NCBI GenBank assembly: GCA_003558195.1
Contig: PWMM01000048.1
Location: forward strand, 1 to 17,885
Direction: 5' to 3'
DNA: 17,885 nucleotides
From: Syntrophomonadaceae bacterium
GTDB lineage: Bacteria > Bacillota > Dethiobacteria > DTU022
Numbering within the stretch: the first letter of the stretch is position 1; each line of letters begins with the position of its first letter. Of this stretch, positions 6,446 to 13,004 are shown piece after piece. The translations under genes were made by a program, and so were the position numbers. The notes below the pieces were generated by a model. The model was not told the origin of the DNA and ran no database searches. It saw only the letters and a list, made by a program, of their open reading frames with translations.

Positions 6446-7792
6446 CTAATCATTTGTTTCAGTATTATCATCTTCTGAGGTCTCTTCCTTTTCTTCTTCT
6501 TCTTTTTCTTCTTCGTCTTCATCTTTTTCTTGCCTGATTCTATCTCTTAAACTTTCCCTTTCTTCTTCCCGTTTCTTAAGTTCCTGTTCTTCAATATATT
6601 CTGGGCTATCTTTTAAAACAATTGGTGCCCAGGGCTCAACTTCCATACCGAACACTTCTTTAATGATTTCTACTCTTTTGTCCTGGTTGAGAACTTGATA
6701 GTAAACCCCGTCCTTGGACTGTCCTCCACCAGTTAAAGTATAGACATTTAGGTTTTCATCGCTTAAATCGAGGTCCCTGGCGAAATAGGCCATGGACGCA
6801 ATTTGAGTGTAGCTAAGATCTGTTTCCACGTAATCTTTATAGATCCGGTAAGTCGCCGGGATGTCGGTTATTTTTCCTTCTTCTTTCAGGTAATAAAAAG
6901 TTTCCTTCATCAAATCCATTTGCCTTTCCATGCGGCCTTCATCCTGGCCGGTTTCTGCATCGCGGTACTGCAGGTACCTGAGATAGGTTTTGCCATCCAT
7001 TATTTGCGGACCTTCTGGTACCAGCACCTCACCAACATTCCAGTGCTGGTCATAAAGAGTTTCTTCCACCTCAAAGTATATACCGCCCATGGCATCAACC
7101 AGGGCAATTACTGAATACATGTCGATTGAGATGTAATAATGCAATGGTACGTCGCCCAGGGTTTTTTGAACTGTGTTTAAAGTGAACTTTATTCCATCAG
7201 CATCACGGTCGTCACTGTCGCCGTAATAATAACCGTAAAAAAAAGAATGGTTTATTTTATCGTGCATTCCACCCATGCCATATATAGGCACATAAGCATC
7301 ACGGGGGATACGCACTACTGAAACATTTTCAGTTTCAAAGTTAATTGAGAAAACGATCAGTGTATCCGGGCGAAAGAGGTATTCGCCGTGTCGCCATTCC
7401 CGGTCCCATCCCCGGTCAAAACCGAGCAGGGCAATGTTAACGATATGCTCAGGGAAGGCTTCGCTTACTTCGTAGTCCTGCTCAAAAGAGACTTCATCTA
7501 ATAAAATGCGCTGCGGCTCTTTAATTTCAGTAGTATAAATGGTATATGAATACCCTACCGCCCCGATCAGGCCCAGGATCAAAAGGCCGGTAATTATCAG
7601 GAGGGCTTTTACAAATCGGCTCATCTTTTTTTTGGGCTTGGGTTCCTCAAGAACTCCATCCAGTTCATCCTGCCAGTTAGGATGCTGTTCTTCTAGCCCT
7701 TCCGGGGACGCATCCGGGTTGTCTTGACCTTGAACAGGAGATTCTTTTTCATTTTCGGCATCAATGTGCCGATCTTGATCATCTTTTAGCAC
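6446..7792 (-). CDS. LytR-CpsA-Psr (LCP) family cell-wall glycopolymer ligase
   Basis: LCP enzymes transfer polyprenyl-linked glycopolymers (teichoic acids, capsule) to peptidoglycan outside the membrane. Start GTG 7792 with GGTGAT ~6 nt upstream; 448 aa. Order: acidic cytoplasmic N-terminus (1-55), one membrane helix (~61-86), then the LCP domain with RPDTLIVFSIN (141-151), the RIPRD motif (161-165), DKINHSF (178-184), the VDAMGG segment (232-237) and the arginine motif RMERQ (287-291). These conserved Arg and Asp residues bind the pyrophosphate and Mg2+. The last ~45 residues are a highly charged Glu/Lys/Asp tail, low in complexity and unusual in length. It is convergent with the cbiA-like gene and divergent from the amidohydrolase. 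Confidence 0.9.
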   Translation of the reverse strand: MLKDDQDRHIDAENEKESPVQGQDNPDASPEGLEEQHPNWQDELDGVLEEPKPKKKMSRFVKALLIITGLLILGLIGAVGYSYTIYTTEIKEPQRILLDEVSFEQDYEVSEAFPEHIVNIALLGFDRGWDREWRHGEYLFRPDTLIVFSINFETENVSVVRIPRDAYVPIYGMGGMHDKINHSFFYGYYYGDSDDRDADGIKFTLNTVQKTLGDVPLHYYISIDMYSVIALVDAMGGIYFEVEETLYDQHWNVGEVLVPEGPQIMDGKTYLRYLQYRDAETGQDEGRMERQMDLMKETFYYLKEEGKITDIPATYRIYKDYVETDLSYTQIASMAYFARDLDLSDENLNVYTLTGGGQSKDGVYYQVLNQDKRVEIIKEVFGMEVEPWAPIVLKDSPEYIEEQELKKREEERESLRDRIRQEKDEDEEEKEEEEKEETSEDDNTETND

Positions 7793-7885
7793 TACTTCAT
7801 CACCGCTTCTTTAGAAGGCTTTATTAAAGGATTTATTTTTATGCTTATAACAACATGCCATATTTAACCTTACCCAGGTGATGGA

Positions 7886-7903
7886 TATATATTAATTATA
7901 CCA
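7886..7903 (-). promoter_or_regulatory. Extended -10 promoter of the LCP gene
   Basis: On the minus strand this reads TGGTATAATTAATATATA: an extended -10 TGnTATAAT (TATAAT at 7900-7895), about 95 bp upstream of the GTG start, without a clear -35. It has the same 15-bp core as the lipoprotein promoter at 351-337. Confidence 0.5.
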
Positions 7904-8111
7904 GTATTAAGAGAAATATAAAATAGTATCATAACTTTCCATTAATTTAGCTGTTCCCGCTTCAAGGTTACATATGTCATCTAGTATCTTACTTAAAATA
8001 TGATTAAAGCGGTTCTGATCAAAGCCGGGCAGGGGAAAACCAAGTAAAAGGGAATATACTTAATAAAGTAAAAATGTGGACTTTATATTTATGCAGGCGG
8101 GGTGAATAAAG
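7904..8111. other. Intergenic region between divergent LCP and amidohydrolase genes
   Basis: A/T-rich spacer. Apart from the LCP promoter at its left border I see no convincing promoter, known riboswitch or ORF in it. The amidohydrolase ribosome binding site (GGGGTGA) is at its right end. Confidence 0.4.
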
Positions 8112-9368
8112 GTGGCTCTAGAAAGATTAAAGCGAGATCTTGTAAAAATGGGCAGCCTGGGTCGTCATAATGGATCCATGGTTGAGAGTTATGAGGAACT
8201 ATCCGTGGACAATGGTCTGTGGCGTCTGGAGGGTAGTGAACTCAGTAAAGCTTCTAAAGATTACCTGGTGCAAAAGATGAAAGAAGCGGAACTAAAAGTC
8301 CGTTATGATAGCATTGGCAATATATTTGGGCGTAAAGAAGGGGCAGATCCTTTTAAGAAAGCTGTAATGTCGGGTTCTCACCTGGACTCGGTAAAAAACG
8401 GGGGACAATTTGACGGGCCACTTGGGGTGATCGGGGCCCTGGAAGCAGTGCGGACTATAAAAGAGGAAGGGTTCGAGCACAGCCGTCCTATTGAAATAGC
8501 GGTCTTTGTTGGAGAAGAAGGGTCAGCTTTTGAAAGAGGCTTGGTTGGCAGTGAGGTTCTCTCAGGAAACATCAGTTTAGAGCAGGGGCTAAATTTGGTC
8601 AATAACGAAGGGGAGCTGTTAAAAAATGCCTTGAGCGGTTACCGGGGTAATTTTAACCTGGATTTAGCAGATATAGAATATTTCCTGGAATTGCATCCTG
8701 AGCAAGGGCCGGTGCTTGATACTGAAGGGTTCTCAATTGGGATTGTTGAAAATATTACCGGATTGTCCTGGTTACGGGTGGTGATTGAAGGCGAGGAGAA
8801 CCATGCCGGAACCACACCAATGAAAATGAGGAAAGATGCGCTGGTGAGGGCGGCAGATTTAGTAACCTTTGTACATGAAAAGGCCCAGGAAATGGCAGAA
8901 AAAACAGCAGGTTCGTTTGTGGCTACAGTAGGAAAGATCGAAGCCCATCCTTCAGCCACAAACATCATACCAGGCCGGGTTGAGCTGGGCATTGACATCA
9001 GGGATACCAGGTTGGACAATATTGAAACCTTCAAGGAAGCAGTTAATGAGCGGGTAGAAGGCTTTGGTCGTACGCCTGGTATTAAAACAAAGTGTGAGCT
9101 TTTAATTAACAAGCCGCCTTCCCTGTGTTCGAAAGAAGTGATCGAAACCGTCGCAAAGGCAGCCCGGGAGCTGGACCTGGCAGCCATAAAAATGAGCAGC
9201 GGTGCTGCCCATGATGCCCAAAACCTGGCCGGTAAAGTTAAAACGGCCATGATCTTTGTCCCCAGTGTAAACGGGATTAGCCATTCGCCCTGGGAGTGGA
9301 CTGACTGGGACGATGTTGACAAAGGGGTCAGAGTTTTAACCAGGGCTATAAAAGAACTGGCCCGGTAA
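8112..9368 (+). CDS. M20-family amidohydrolase (allantoate / N-carbamoyl-L-amino acid hydrolase type)
   Basis: A zinc-type metallohydrolase that removes a carbamoyl or ureido group, used in purine (allantoate), hydantoin or carbamoyl amino acid breakdown. GTG start, GGGGTGA 6 nt upstream; 418 aa, normal for the family. Metal ligands: His90 in GSHLDSV, Asp101 in GGQFDGPLGV, Glu135/Glu136 in VGEEGSAF, His195 in ELHPEQGP and His391 in ISHSPWEW. The dimerisation-domain motif NHAGTTPM (His231) and the SGAAHDAQ motif (His367) are those of the AllC/carbamoylase branch, not of peptidases or ArgE. The exact substrate cannot be set because no allantoinase, hydantoinase or transporter gene is adjacent; allantoate and N-carbamoyl amino acids are the main candidates. 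It appears to be a single-gene unit. Confidence 0.88.
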   Translation: MALERLKRDLVKMGSLGRHNGSMVESYEELSVDNGLWRLEGSELSKASKDYLVQKMKEAELKVRYDSIGNIFGRKEGADPFKKAVMSGSHLDSVKNGGQFDGPLGVIGALEAVRTIKEEGFEHSRPIEIAVFVGEEGSAFERGLVGSEVLSGNISLEQGLNLVNNEGELLKNALSGYRGNFNLDLADIEYFLELHPEQGPVLDTEGFSIGIVENITGLSWLRVVIEGEENHAGTTPMKMRKDALVRAADLVTFVHEKAQEMAEKTAGSFVATVGKIEAHPSATNIIPGRVELGIDIRDTRLDNIETFKEAVNERVEGFGRTPGIKTKCELLINKPPSLCSKEVIETVAKAARELDLAAIKMSSGAAHDAQNLAGKVKTAMIFVPSVNGISHSPWEWTDWDDVDKGVRVLTRAIKELAR

Positions 9369-9486
9369 CATGGTGGCGATGGTTTAGCGGATTATAATTT
9401 AGCGCCCTTTACCTTAGATGAATAATAAGGTTTTGGTCCCCTGTTAATTGTATAAAGGGTTTACTATGAAAACTTTAACCAAAGCA

Positions 9487-10743
9487 TTATTCTTTTGAGT
9501 AAGGGCGATCGTAACTTTTTTCATAGGCATGATTGGTTTTTAGCTTTTGATCCCAGATTAAAGCGTTAATTTTTTTATTAAAAAGCTGAAATACCAATTG
9601 AGTGCCTTTACCCAGGCGAACCGGACTGGCTAATTTATGAATATCTGCTGGGTTAAATTTTCCTTCGTTTACTAAATTTGAAAAAGTTTCTACAATTGGT
9701 TCGATCATTTTATCCTGGCCTGCAGCCGGTCTCATCTGCAAACCCTCCATCCCGCCTTTAATAGCTGTCCCCAAGTACGCTCTTCCCAGTCTTGGGGCAA
9801 GCTGTTCAAAATACGCTTCAAGATAATGAGATTGGCTGCTTTCAGGAAAACCAGATTGAACAAAAAAACTAATACTGCCTTTAGATGGTTGAAGCTTTTC
9901 AATGAATTCCATAACATGAGAAGGCATCGCATGGACATAAAGGGGCATGAAAAACATAACATGCTTTTCATGTATAAAACTATCTGCCCACCCATTCCAT
10001 TGATCTGTTTTCTTCAAATCCCGGATCTCAACCCTGTTTCCCAAGCTTTCAATTACTTTCTCAAGAATAATGGAGGAATTACTGCCCTTTTTCCTGGGAG
10101 AGCCATTGTAAATCACCAGTTTTTCAATTGGCTCAACTGAAGCGAATTCTAAAACCCTGTTTTTTGGTTTTCTTGCCTCCAGGGGTCGTAAAATAAGATT
10201 GTCCTCTTTCAAAATACGGTAAGCTTTAGATCTAAAATGGTAAGCGGTGCGGAACAGGTAGTCTTCTATAACCTGCTCCTCCTGTTCAGTAATGTTTTCT
10301 GTATCAAAGTAAAATACCAGGTCGGGATAGCGCTCATACCTGGCAGCATGTTGGCATTCTCCATCAACAAGTTCTATATAGGTGTGGTAATGGGGAATTG
10401 TTCAGTCGAAAAAAGCTTTAGCCCGGTGGTTAATAAACCCCTGTGCTGTGTTCATCAGTAGAATTACCGCATCACTGTTGACATACTTGGGGTAGAACTC
10501 AGTCATTTGGTCCTTAAATACACATCTGCCAGGGGTCTTTAACCAGCAGTTCCAGCATCCGGTGCATGCTCTTATAGCCTGGTCGCCTAACCTGATAACC
10601 TCGAGCGGTTTATCGAAAAGGTTCTCGACCTTTTCATAAAAATCATCATTTTGTTCATTTCTTAAATCAACCAGGGTTTTCATTCTTTTAATTATAGTGC
10701 CCAGGTTAGCCAGGCATACTCCTTTTATTTTTATTGCTATCAT
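9487..10743 (-). pseudogene. Two-domain flavodoxin-like NAD(P)H oxidoreductase interrupted by an in-frame TGA
   Basis: One reading frame runs from 10743 to 9487 on the minus strand, broken only by TGA at 10404-10402. ATG 10683 (MKTLVDLRN) is the more likely family start. Before the stop is the first half of an NADPH-dependent FMN-reductase domain with the CTGCWNCWLKTPGRCVFKD cysteine motif, ending in KAFFD. After it the frame continues TIPHYHTYIELVDGECQHA, the remainder of the same domain. A second flavodoxin-like domain follows (EKLVIYNGSPRKKGSNSS and MFFMPLYVHAMPSHVMEF). From memory of this family the broken position is normally Arg (DRTIPHYHPYI), so a single CGA-to-TGA change explains it. 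The second part could start only at a TTG (10212) without a ribosome binding site. The rest is well preserved, suggesting a recent mutation, a sequencing error or read-through. Confidence 0.8.
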
Positions 10744-11020
10744 TTTAGCACATAATATTTTGGAGAAGATTGATCATTATTGATGTTTTTAAAAATAATC
10801 CTTTTCTCTAACCCGGGCATGCAGTGTTATAAAAGTTTGGATTTCTAAATGACTCCTTAAAAGCATAATTTATTTGTACTTTCCCGGGATCGCTTAGTGC
10901 AATATTTATGTTAACGCAAAGATTTTAGAATTAACAAATAATGGGTATAATTTAGCTTAGGCAAAGTTTATGTTTTGTAAGCTTTGAAGAGAATTTATAA
11001 GGATTTCTTAGCTTTAAAAT
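10744..11020. other. Non-coding spacer upstream of the Mn riboswitch promoter
   Basis: No supportable ORF. It contains a TATAAT (10946-10951, in GGGTATAATTTAGC, no clear -35). Just downstream is a 9-bp hairpin, CAAAGTTTA (10962-10970) with TAAGCTTTG (10978-10986), loop of 7, one G-U pair. These could belong to a short upstream transcript, but nothing recognisable is encoded. Confidence 0.3.
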
Positions 11021-11050
11021 TTGACAAATTACTTGCTTATGCTATATATT
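11021..11050 (+). promoter_or_regulatory. Promoter of the Mn riboswitch-mneA unit
   Basis: Perfect -35 TTGACA (11021-11026). The -10 is TATATA preceded by TGC (extended, 11043-11048, 16-bp spacer) or TATATT (11045-11050, 18-bp spacer). It lies about 45 bp upstream of the riboswitch aptamer. Confidence 0.65.
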
Positions 11051-11095
11051 TACGATTAGATTAAGCGATTGAATTTGTAAGGATAATATAGTTAC

Positions 11096-11214
11096 AGGTT
11101 AAAGGGGAGTAGCCACACCCTCCGGGTGCAGGTGGAATCAACACACTGGCTTTGCTAGAAGCCTGGTTCCACCGTTGATTGGATTCTTTGCAGTCAACAG
11201 GCGAGACTTTTAAC
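11096..11214 (+). ncRNA. yybP-ykoY manganese riboswitch
   Basis: The aptamer opens with the hallmark AAAGGGGAGTAGC (11101-11113) and closes with GCGAGACTTTTAAC (11201-11214). The ends pair (GTTAAAGG with ACTTTTAAC) to form P1. Internal stems include CACCC-tcc-GGGTG, and GGTGGAA with TTCCACC. The family binds Mn2+ and controls manganese exporters, which is exactly the downstream gene. The closing strand of P1 is also the 5' arm of the following terminator, so Mn2+ binding should prevent termination and switch the exporter on. Confidence 0.9.
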
Positions 11215-11247
11215 GCGGATTCAGCCCGTGTTAAAGTCTCGCTTTTT
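11200..11247 (+). terminator. Riboswitch-controlled intrinsic terminator
   Basis: GCGAGACTTTTAACGCGG (11201-11218) pairs with CCCGTGTTAAAGTCTCGC (11225-11242) with a one-base bulge and one mismatch, followed by TTTTT (11243-11247). It shares 14 nt with the aptamer's P1, giving the classic either/or switch. Confidence 0.9.
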
Positions 11248-11315
11248 CGTACAGGCTTTTACAGCTTAACATAAAAATTTTTATGAAGTTTGAGTTAAAG
11301 GAGTGATTTATAGAG

Positions 11316-11957
11316 GTGGCTGTTTTATTCGGAGCTTTTATAATGATTTTTTTAGCTGAAATGGGAGATAAATCCCAGTTGATGGCTTTTTGCCTGGCCA
11401 GCTCTTACCGGGCTAGAACCATCCTTGGAGCCGTTTTTATCGCCACCCTGGTTAATAATGGCATAGCCGTTTATATCGGAGCCATTTTTGGTGAGCTATT
11501 GAACATGGATATTGTCAGGATTATTTCTGGCTTAGTATTTCTCGGTTTTGGAGCCTGGACCTTGTTGGAAAGAAGGAACGGAACTGAACCGGTTATGGTT
11601 AAGGAAAACCTGGGTTCTTTTGTGACCCTGGTCTCATTGTTCATGCTGGCTGAAATGGGAGATAAAACCCAGATTGCTTCTGCTGTTTACGCTGCTACCT
11701 ATAAAGAGCCTTTTTTAACTCTGATCGGGGTGCTGGCAGGAATGTTACTAGCTGATGCTCTCGGAATTTACCTGGGTGTTCGCCTGCGTACTATCATTTC
11801 TTTGGAGAAACTAAAAATTGGATCGAGCCTGGTTTTTTTCATCCTGGGAACTATAAGCCTGGCTACATCTGCACTTGTCCCTTACGGAGCTTTAGTGCCA
11901 GTTTTATTAATAATCGGTGTGTTGTTAATAATATATCGCAGGAACTGTTCTAATTGA
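11316..11957 (+). CDS. mneA: UPF0016/GDT1-family manganese exporter
   Basis: A 213-residue membrane protein with six to seven helices in two homologous halves, each carrying the family motif ExGDKS/TQ: EMGDKSQ (residues 15-21) and EMGDKTQ (113-119). These acidic motifs form the Mn2+/Ca2+ translocation site in TMEM165/GDT1/MneA proteins. Start GTG 11316, with AAAGGAG about 12 nt upstream and no better alternative. Control by the upstream Mn2+ riboswitch strongly supports manganese export as the role. The symbol is by analogy with Bacillus and Vibrio MneA. Confidence 0.9.
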   Translation: MAVLFGAFIMIFLAEMGDKSQLMAFCLASSYRARTILGAVFIATLVNNGIAVYIGAIFGELLNMDIVRIISGLVFLGFGAWTLLERRNGTEPVMVKENLGSFVTLVSLFMLAEMGDKTQIASAVYAATYKEPFLTLIGVLAGMLLADALGIYLGVRLRTIISLEKLKIGSSLVFFILGTISLATSALVPYGALVPVLLIIGVLLIIYRRNCSN

Positions 11958-12120
11958 TAAAATTAGATCCATCATTGTGGTTTTTTCTATAAAGGTATTT
12001 TTATCCTTTTGGGCGAATCAATGCTTATATAGGTTGCCTAAATCCCATCTTAATTTTAGTTATGTTTTCAAAGAACAGCATGGCTTTCAAATTTTATGTA
12101 TTAAACTAATATCTTGCTAT

Positions 12121-12146
12121 TTACCCTGTCTAATATATCGGGGTAA
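12121..12146. promoter_or_regulatory. Inverted repeat upstream of the SDR-glycyl radical enzyme operon
   Basis: TTACCCTG (12121-12128) and CGGGGTAA (12139-12146) form an 8-bp inverted repeat (one mismatch in DNA, G-U in RNA) separated by 10 bp. It is about 60 bp upstream of the SDR start. No T-tract follows, so an operator is more likely than a terminator of the mneA transcript. No regulator gene is adjacent. Confidence 0.35.
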
Positions 12147-12205
12147 GGTCAGTAATAAAAGAATAAAATAAAAGCTAAATCAAAAATAAAATTGGAGGAT
12201 TAAGG

Positions 12206-12976
12206 ATGGGCTATATTGAAGAAACTTATAACTTTAAAGACAAAACCGTCGTTGTCACCGGTAGCAGCAGGGGCCTGGGCAGGGAAATTGCGCTTGTTTT
12301 TTCAAAAGCGGGTGCCAATTTAGTTTTAGCCAGCAGGGACTCAGAAAAGCTAAAGGTAGTGGCAGAAGAAATTAAAAGTGAAGGGGGCAGGGTCCTGCCT
12401 TTTTCGGTCGACGTAACCAATAAAGAACAGGTGGAAGCTTTGATGGAAAAAGCCTGTGATGAGTTTGGCCAGATTGATGTGCTGATTAATAATGCCGGAG
12501 TTATTTACCGGGTTCCTGCAGCCCAAATGTCAGAAGAAGAGTGGGATGACACTATTGCCGTTAATTTAAAAGGAACTTTTTTATGCTCACAGGCTGCGGG
12601 GAAAAAAATGATTGAAAAGAGATCCGGCAAAATTGTCAGCATTTCCTCTGAAAAGGGCCTGGTCGGTTTTCCGGAGCGCTCTGCCTATTGTGCCAGCAAG
12701 GGTGGCATTGTCATGCTTACTAAAGCCCTGGCCGTGGAATGGGCTCCATATAACATCCAGGTAAATGCCATAGCTCCTACCTACATCGAAACAGAGATGA
12801 CCCGGGAAATCTTAAGTGATCCTGAAAAATACCGGGAAGTCATTAGTACTATTCCCATGAAGCAGGTCTGCAAGCCCCGGGATCTATTTGGAGCGATTTT
12901 GCTCTTTGCTTCAGAAGCCTCATCATTAATTACCGGCCAGACTTTGCCGGTAGACGGGGGCCTGACCGCCTGGTAA
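12206..12976 (+). CDS. Short-chain dehydrogenase/reductase (classical SDR)
   Basis: A 256-residue NAD(P)-dependent oxidoreductase interconverting an alcohol and a carbonyl. Start ATG with GGAGG 7-8 nt upstream. Cofactor motif TGSSRGLG (18-25), Arg44 after the second beta strand (suggesting NADPH preference, inferred), NNAG (95-98), and the catalytic set Asn120, Ser148, Tyr161 and Lys165 in the YCASK motif. It ends in GQTLPVDGGLTAW, typical of gluconate 5-dehydrogenase/3-oxoacyl reductase-like SDRs. The glycyl radical enzyme starts 28 bp later with its own AAAAGGAGGG, so the two form an operon. The SDR probably prepares the substrate or reduces the aldehyde/ketone product of that enzyme. Confidence 0.9.
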   Translation: MGYIEETYNFKDKTVVVTGSSRGLGREIALVFSKAGANLVLASRDSEKLKVVAEEIKSEGGRVLPFSVDVTNKEQVEALMEKACDEFGQIDVLINNAGVIYRVPAAQMSEEEWDDTIAVNLKGTFLCSQAAGKKMIEKRSGKIVSISSEKGLVGFPERSAYCASKGGIVMLTKALAVEWAPYNIQVNAIAPTYIETEMTREILSDPEKYREVISTIPMKQVCKPRDLFGAILLFASEASSLITGQTLPVDGGLTAW

Positions 12977-13004
12977 AAGGTGCGGTTAAAAGGAGGGTTG
13001 GTTC

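Noticed and set aside
6430..6530. Repeat array at the end of the LCP gene
   Set aside because: The TTC/CTT-rich stretch is simply the low-complexity Glu/Lys coding tail, not a CRISPR or tandem repeat element.
9369..9486. Bidirectional terminator between the convergent amidohydrolase and flavodoxin-like genes
   Set aside because: CCCTTTA/TAAAGGG pair across too long a loop (over 40 nt) and no T-tract is correctly placed.
10402..10404. TGA read as selenocysteine
   Set aside because: Family position is Arg rather than Cys as I recall it, and no bacterial SECIS-like hairpin follows the TGA; a nonsense change is simpler.
11955..11990. Terminator after the Mn exporter (CCA...TGG then TTTTTT)
   Set aside because: Stem of only three to four base pairs; likely too weak to call.
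11977..12171. 64-codon ORF between the Mn exporter and the SDR gene
   Set aside because: No ribosome binding site, no recognisable composition or motif, and it spans the inverted repeat at 12121-12146; treated as non-coding.
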